Source: JBDTMT01 sp033764095
GTDB lineage: Bacteria; Desulfobacterota; Binatia; HRBIN30; CADEER01
Reading direction: 5' to 3'
NCBI GenBank assembly: GCA_033764095.1
Contig: JANRJF010000250.1
Coordinates: forward strand, 1 to 11,634
DNA length: 11,634 nucleotides
The translations under genes and the position numbers were made by a program. Of the stretch, positions 8,508 to 11,634 are shown piece after piece (the first letter of the stretch is position 1; each line of letters opens with the position of its first letter). Under the pieces are notes generated by a model that was given only the letters and a program-made list of their open reading frames with translations, searched no databases and was not told where the DNA came from.

Positions 8508-9986
8508 ATGCCACAGCGCATTCTCTCCCTCGAGATCGACGACAGCGAGCTGAAGGCCGCCGTCGTGCAGACCAGCTTCCGCGACTACAAGGTCGCGGGG
8601 TTCTTCCGCGAGCCGCTCAACGGCGACGCCGACGCGCAACTCAAGCGCTTCGTCGAGCAGCACGCCGAGGCGGGCGACACCATTCTCACCGCCCTGCCCG
8701 GCGACCGGGTAACCTGGCGCACCTTCTTCCTGCCCTTCCGCGACCAGAAGAAGCTGGCGCAGACGGTGCCGTTCGAGCTCGAGAGCAGCGTACCGTTCGG
8801 CCTCGACGAGGTGGTGGTCGATTTCCAGGTGCTGCATCGCGATCGCGCCGGCACCACGGTGCTGGCCGCGCTGGTGCCGAAGGAGGAGCTCGAACGCCAC
8901 CTGGAACGCCTGCAGCGCATCGGCGCCGATCCCAAGGTGGTGGACGTCGGGCCGCTGGCGACGCTCAACACGCTCAGCCTGGTGTCCGATCTGCCGCCGA
9001 CCTTCGCCTTTCTCGATTTCGGCCCGCGCAGCATCACCGTGGCGCTCTACCGCGAGCGCATGCTCGCCGGGCTGCGTACCCTGGCCCGCCATCCGGCGGC
9101 CGAGAGCGGCAACGGCGCCACGCCGCCGGCCGGGGAAGACGAGACGCTCAGCGAGGTGCGCTGGACGCTGCTGGCGCTCAACGGCGCGCCGCTCGACGAC
9201 GACCTGATCTGCTACGTCGCCGGCGACCCGACCGCCGTGAGCGCCATCGAACCGGCGCTGGCGCAGACCCTGCCCGCCACCGTGCGGCGCCTCGACCGGG
9301 TGAAGCTCGGCAACCTGCCGGCCGACGTCGGCGCCACGGCGACCGCCTTCAGTCCCGCCCTCGGCCTGGCGTTGCGCGAGGTCGCCCCGGCGGCGCTCGG
9401 CGTCAACTTCCGGCGCGGCGAGTTCACCTTCCAGCGCGGCCAGGAGGAGATGCGCAGCGCGCTGCGCACGGTGGTGATCCTCGGCGTCGTCGTCCTGCTG
9501 CTCACCGTGCTCGACATGTTCGTCAAGTATCAGCAGCTGCAGGGGCAGGTGTCCGCGCTGGAGGCGCAGATCCAGAAGGTCTTCGCCAACACGCTGCCCG
9601 ATGCCGGACGGGTCCCCAATCCGAAGGGTGTCCTGCAGGAGGAGACCGAGGCGTTGCGCCAGCGCGTCGACCTGGTGAGCGATGTCGTGCCGGTCAGCAC
9701 CTCGACCAGCATCGACATCCTGCGCGCCGCGGCGAGCGCGGTGCCGACCAAGGTCCGCATCGACTGCGAGGACTACGCGATGGATCCGAACGAGGTGCGG
9801 CTGCGCTGCAACACCGACACCTACGAGTCGGTCGACCAGATTCGCGACGGCCTGCTCAAGACCGGATTCTTCAGCGAGGTCGAGGTCAAGGACGCGAAGA
9901 ACAGCCCGAAGGGCGGCGGCATCGACTTCCGCATCGTCATGCGCCTCAACAAGGACGCGCGAGCGCATGGGGGGCAGCCGCGATGA
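8508..9986 (+). CDS. gspL: Type II secretion platform protein GspL (PilM-like plus PilN-like)
   Basis: Bitopic inner-membrane protein that holds GspE at the membrane and pairs with GspM. 492 residues, longer than the 400 typical of enteric GspL. The cytoplasmic part (about 1-310) has an actin-like PilM/GspL fold. It shows an N-terminal strand-turn ILSLEIDDSELKAAVV, FELESSVPFGLDEVVVDFQV (the region contacting the ATPase in relatives), and FAFLDFGPRSITVALY as the second phosphate-loop equivalent. The first loop lacks the glycines of a true nucleotide-binding site. One membrane helix lies at about 322-340 (VVILGVVVLLLTVLDMF). It is followed by a periplasmic coiled segment and a ferredoxin-like PilN-type domain (about 395-480) starting STSIDILRAAASAVP, with two cysteines. 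There is no Shine-Dalgarno; the start lies three bases after the gspK stop. The stop overlaps the gspM start as ATGA. Confidence 0.92.
   Translation: MPQRILSLEIDDSELKAAVVQTSFRDYKVAGFFREPLNGDADAQLKRFVEQHAEAGDTILTALPGDRVTWRTFFLPFRDQKKLAQTVPFELESSVPFGLDEVVVDFQVLHRDRAGTTVLAALVPKEELERHLERLQRIGADPKVVDVGPLATLNTLSLVSDLPPTFAFLDFGPRSITVALYRERMLAGLRTLARHPAAESGNGATPPAGEDETLSEVRWTLLALNGAPLDDDLICYVAGDPTAVSAIEPALAQTLPATVRRLDRVKLGNLPADVGATATAFSPALGLALREVAPAALGVNFRRGEFTFQRGQEEMRSALRTVVILGVVVLLLTVLDMFVKYQQLQGQVSALEAQIQKVFANTLPDAGRVPNPKGVLQEETEALRQRVDLVSDVVPVSTSTSIDILRAAASAVPTKVRIDCEDYAMDPNEVRLRCNTDTYESVDQIRDGLLKTGFFSEVEVKDAKNSPKGGGIDFRIVMRLNKDARAHGGQPR
9969..9974 (+). promoter_or_regulatory. Poly-G ribosome binding sequence of gspM
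   Basis: A run of six G eight bases before ATG 9983. It can pair with the CCUCC core of 16S rRNA if one G-U pair is allowed. The role is inferred from position only. Confidence 0.4.
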
Positions 9987-10612
9987 AGCTCGATCTCAGC
10001 GCGCTGACCAACGCCTACCAGCGCCTGTCGCCGCGCGAGCGCGTGCTGGTCGGGCTCGGCGGCGGCCTGATGCTGGTCGGCGTGCTCTACGTCTTCATCT
10101 GGGAGCCGCTCGAAACCGGCCGCGCCGATCTCGCCAAGCGCATCCAGACGCGTCAGCGCGACGTCGTCGAGATGCAGCACATGCGCGAGGAGTACCTGGC
10201 GCTGCTCAACCAGTACGAGCTGCGCCAGAAGATCATCGAGAAGGCGGATCCGAAGTTCTCGCTCTTCCCGCACATCGAGGCCACCGTCGGACAGGTGGTC
10301 GGGCGCGAGAAGATCGCCTCGATGAACCCGCAGAACAAGGATGTCGGCGCCGGCGCGTATCGCGAGGAGTCCGTCGAGATCAAGTTGAACGGCGTGACCC
10401 TCGATCAGCTGACTGAGCTGATGTACAAGATCGAGAAGGGCGCCCAGCCGCTGCGCCTGACCCGCCTGCAGATCAAGAAGCGGGTGCGCGAGCCGTCGAA
10501 CTTCGACGTCGTCGCCACCGTGGCGATGCTCAAGGCGCTGAACACGGCGCCGCCGGACGCGGCGCCGCCGCCGGAAGAACCGGCTGCCGCGCCGGCTGCC
10601 GGGGGGGCCTGA
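9983..10612 (+). CDS. gspM: Type II secretion platform protein GspM (PilO-like)
   Basis: Bitopic inner-membrane partner of GspL. 209 residues. A short cytoplasmic N-terminus with LSPRERVLVGLGGG, the motif that opens most GspM proteins (SPRER then a helix), leads into one membrane helix (about 21-40). A charged coiled-coil stretch (about 45-90) and a periplasmic ferredoxin-like domain (about 95-185) with SVEIKLNGVTLDQLTELMYKIE and LTRLQIKKR resemble PilO. The last 20 or so residues are Ala/Pro/Glu only and probably disordered. ATG 9983 overlaps the gspL stop by four bases (ATGA). The stop overlaps the gspN start by one base (TGATG). The assignment rests on the opening motif, topology and position, since GspM sequences diverge quickly. 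Confidence 0.9.
   Translation: MKLDLSALTNAYQRLSPRERVLVGLGGGLMLVGVLYVFIWEPLETGRADLAKRIQTRQRDVVEMQHMREEYLALLNQYELRQKIIEKADPKFSLFPHIEATVGQVVGREKIASMNPQNKDVGAGAYREESVEIKLNGVTLDQLTELMYKIEKGAQPLRLTRLQIKKRVREPSNFDVVATVAMLKALNTAPPDAAPPPEEPAAAPAAGGA
10601..10607 (+). promoter_or_regulatory. Poly-G ribosome binding sequence of gspN
   Basis: A run of seven G at the end of gspM, four bases before ATG 10612, in the right place for a Shine-Dalgarno. It encodes glycines and the next alanine of GspM. A homopolymer of this length is also a site where sequencing or slippage errors could alter the GspM tail. Confidence 0.4.
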
Positions 10613-11532
10613 TGAAGGTTCCGGCGCTCCGCCTTCCCGCCTGGCGACCGTCGCTCGATTCGCTCGAGGGCCTCGGCAGTCGTCGCGTGCTGCTCTACGC
10701 CATCTACACGCTGTTCCTCTTTTTCATCTTCCTGTTCGCCAATTTCCCGCACGGCCTGCTGTTGCAGCGCCTGCTGAGCGCGATCGAGCTGCCCGGCATG
10801 CGGCTCGACGTGGGCGATGCCCGCTTCGCCTGGTGGAAGGGCTTCGAGTTGCAGCGCGTGCACCTCGGTCCCGAGGATCCGAACCGCGCCGCCTACCTGG
10901 AGACCACCAGCCTGTTCGTGCGGCCCGGGCTCGACGGGCTGTTCAGTGGACGGCCGCGCGCGTTCACCGTCAACGGTCCGCTCTACGGCGGCTCGCTGGA
11001 AGGGCACTTCGCCAGCGGCGACATGAACCGCGCGACGGTGACGCTCGACGCGGTGCAGCTGCAGCGCTACCCGCTGTTCGCCGAGCTGCTGTCGGGTGGT
11101 CAGCTGGCCGGCGTGCTGTCCGGCGCGCTGACGGTCGAGGCGCGCGGCGCCAATACCGACGAGCTGCGCGCCGCCGGCGAGCTCGAGCTCGGCGACGCCT
11201 CGCTCACCGACGCCAAGTGGTCGGGTTTCGTGCTGCCGGCGCTGCGCTTCGATGGCGCGACGGCGAAGTTCAGCGTCCAGGGCAATCGCCTCGAGATCCA
11301 GGAGCTGCACGCGGAGGGGCCGGAGCTCACCCTGGTCGCCAGCGGCCAGGTGGCGCTGCGCGAGCCGGTCAGCGACAGCGTCCTCAACCTGAAGCTGAGC
11401 GTCGCGCCGGGTCCCGAGGCCACCGACCAGATCAAGACGCTGCTGTCGTTCATCCCGCCGCCGGCGAAGGGCGCCAAGGCGGACGCGCCACGCACCGTCA
11501 GCGGCACGCTGGCGAAGCCGCGCATCCGGTGA
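10612..11532 (+). CDS. gspN: Type II secretion system protein GspN (AsmA-like)
   Basis: 306 residues with a cytoplasmic N-terminal stretch, one strongly hydrophobic helix at about 26-44 (VLLYAIYTLFLFFIFLFAN), and a long periplasmic beta-rich body. The body is made of repeating short strands such as MRLDVGDARFAWWKGFELQRVHLG and YGGSLEGHF, an arrangement seen in the GspN/AsmA superfamily. It ends in the pattern VSGTLAKPRIR, which is common for this group. The gene follows gspM directly with a TGATG junction, the position gspN has in deltaproteobacterial-type T2SS operons. GspN is dispensable in several T2SS and its role is unsettled. The call relies on position, topology and beta-strand pattern. 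A separate AsmA-family protein is the main alternative. Confidence 0.87.
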   Translation: MKVPALRLPAWRPSLDSLEGLGSRRVLLYAIYTLFLFFIFLFANFPHGLLLQRLLSAIELPGMRLDVGDARFAWWKGFELQRVHLGPEDPNRAAYLETTSLFVRPGLDGLFSGRPRAFTVNGPLYGGSLEGHFASGDMNRATVTLDAVQLQRYPLFAELLSGGQLAGVLSGALTVEARGANTDELRAAGELELGDASLTDAKWSGFVLPALRFDGATAKFSVQGNRLEIQELHAEGPELTLVASGQVALREPVSDSVLNLKLSVAPGPEATDQIKTLLSFIPPPAKGAKADAPRTVSGTLAKPRIR

Positions 11533-11634
11533 GCGCGCCGCGCGGCAGCGACCGCGCCGCGGCGACCCTCGACGCCGCCCTGCGCGACTGGGCGGCGCGC
11601 TTCGGCGAGCGGCAGGCGGTCATCGGCGGCGACG
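11529..11634 (+). CDS. Start of an unidentified gene coupled to gspN (3'-partial)
   Basis: A GTG at 11529 overlaps the gspN stop as GTGA and opens a frame that stays open to the window edge (35 complete codons). It begins MSAPRGSDRAAATLDAALRD and continues WAARFGERQAVIGGD. Codon use (G/C third positions) fits a real gene. The fragment is too short to identify. The phrase resembles the first residues of both FAD-linked oxidases of the GlcD type and AMP-forming ligases, but neither is supported. The four-base overlap suggests it is cotranscribed with the T2SS genes. Confidence 0.5.
   Translation, partial: MSAPRGSDRAAATLDAALRDWAARFGERQAVIGGD

Noticed and set aside
8496..9968. 490-codon minus-strand open frame opposite gspL
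   Set aside because: Same compositional artefact. The opposite strand encodes a coherent bitopic GspL.

Overview
The window is a single, tightly packed, plus-strand operon for a complete type II secretion system (T2SS) core. In order it holds gspD (5' end cut by the window), gspE, gspF, gspG, gspH, gspI, gspJ, gspK, gspL, gspM and gspN. The first bases of one more translationally coupled gene run off the right edge. No RNA genes, mobile elements or CRISPR arrays are visible. The only non-coding stretch longer than about 30 bases is the 62-base gap between gspE and gspF.

Organism: the sequence is strongly G+C rich, with G or C at nearly all third codon positions. The gene order D-E-F-G-H-I-J-K-L-M-N, a GspL with a complete PilM-like cytoplasmic half, a bitopic AsmA-like GspN, and glycine- or proline-rich low-complexity parts in GspD, GspJ and GspM fit high-GC lineages of the former Deltaproteobacteria and relatives (Myxococcota, Desulfobacterota, Binatota-like). 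They fit the enteric/Pseudomonas T2SS less well. This assignment is inference from style and organisation, not a database match.

Layout: 1-2096 outer-membrane secretin; 2104-3813 cytoplasmic ATPase; 3876-5126 polytopic inner-membrane platform; 5156-8504 the five pseudopilins (major G, then the minor tip subunits H, I, J, K); 8508-10612 the assembly platform pair L and M; 10612-11532 GspN. From gspG onward successive reading frames overlap or nearly touch, which suggests translational coupling and fixed stoichiometry. GspE powers GspF/GspL/GspM to extrude the GspG pseudopilus, primed by the H-I-J-K tip, which pushes folded periplasmic proteins through the GspD channel. GspC, the prepilin peptidase GspO and a pilotin are not in the window; gspC may lie upstream of the cut gspD.

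This is a recognisable system, not a new one. The parts that deserve a second look are: (i) a roughly 105-residue glycine-rich insertion at the position of the N3-domain loop of the secretin, (ii) a C-terminal module on GspD after a proline-rich linker, downstream of where the pilotin-binding S-region normally ends the protein, (iii) two tandem MshEN-like 24-residue motifs at the N-terminus of GspE that raise the question of cyclic-di-GMP binding, and (iv) start-site architecture (nested pseudopilin starts, poly-G ribosome-binding sequences, a possible leaderless promoter at gspE).
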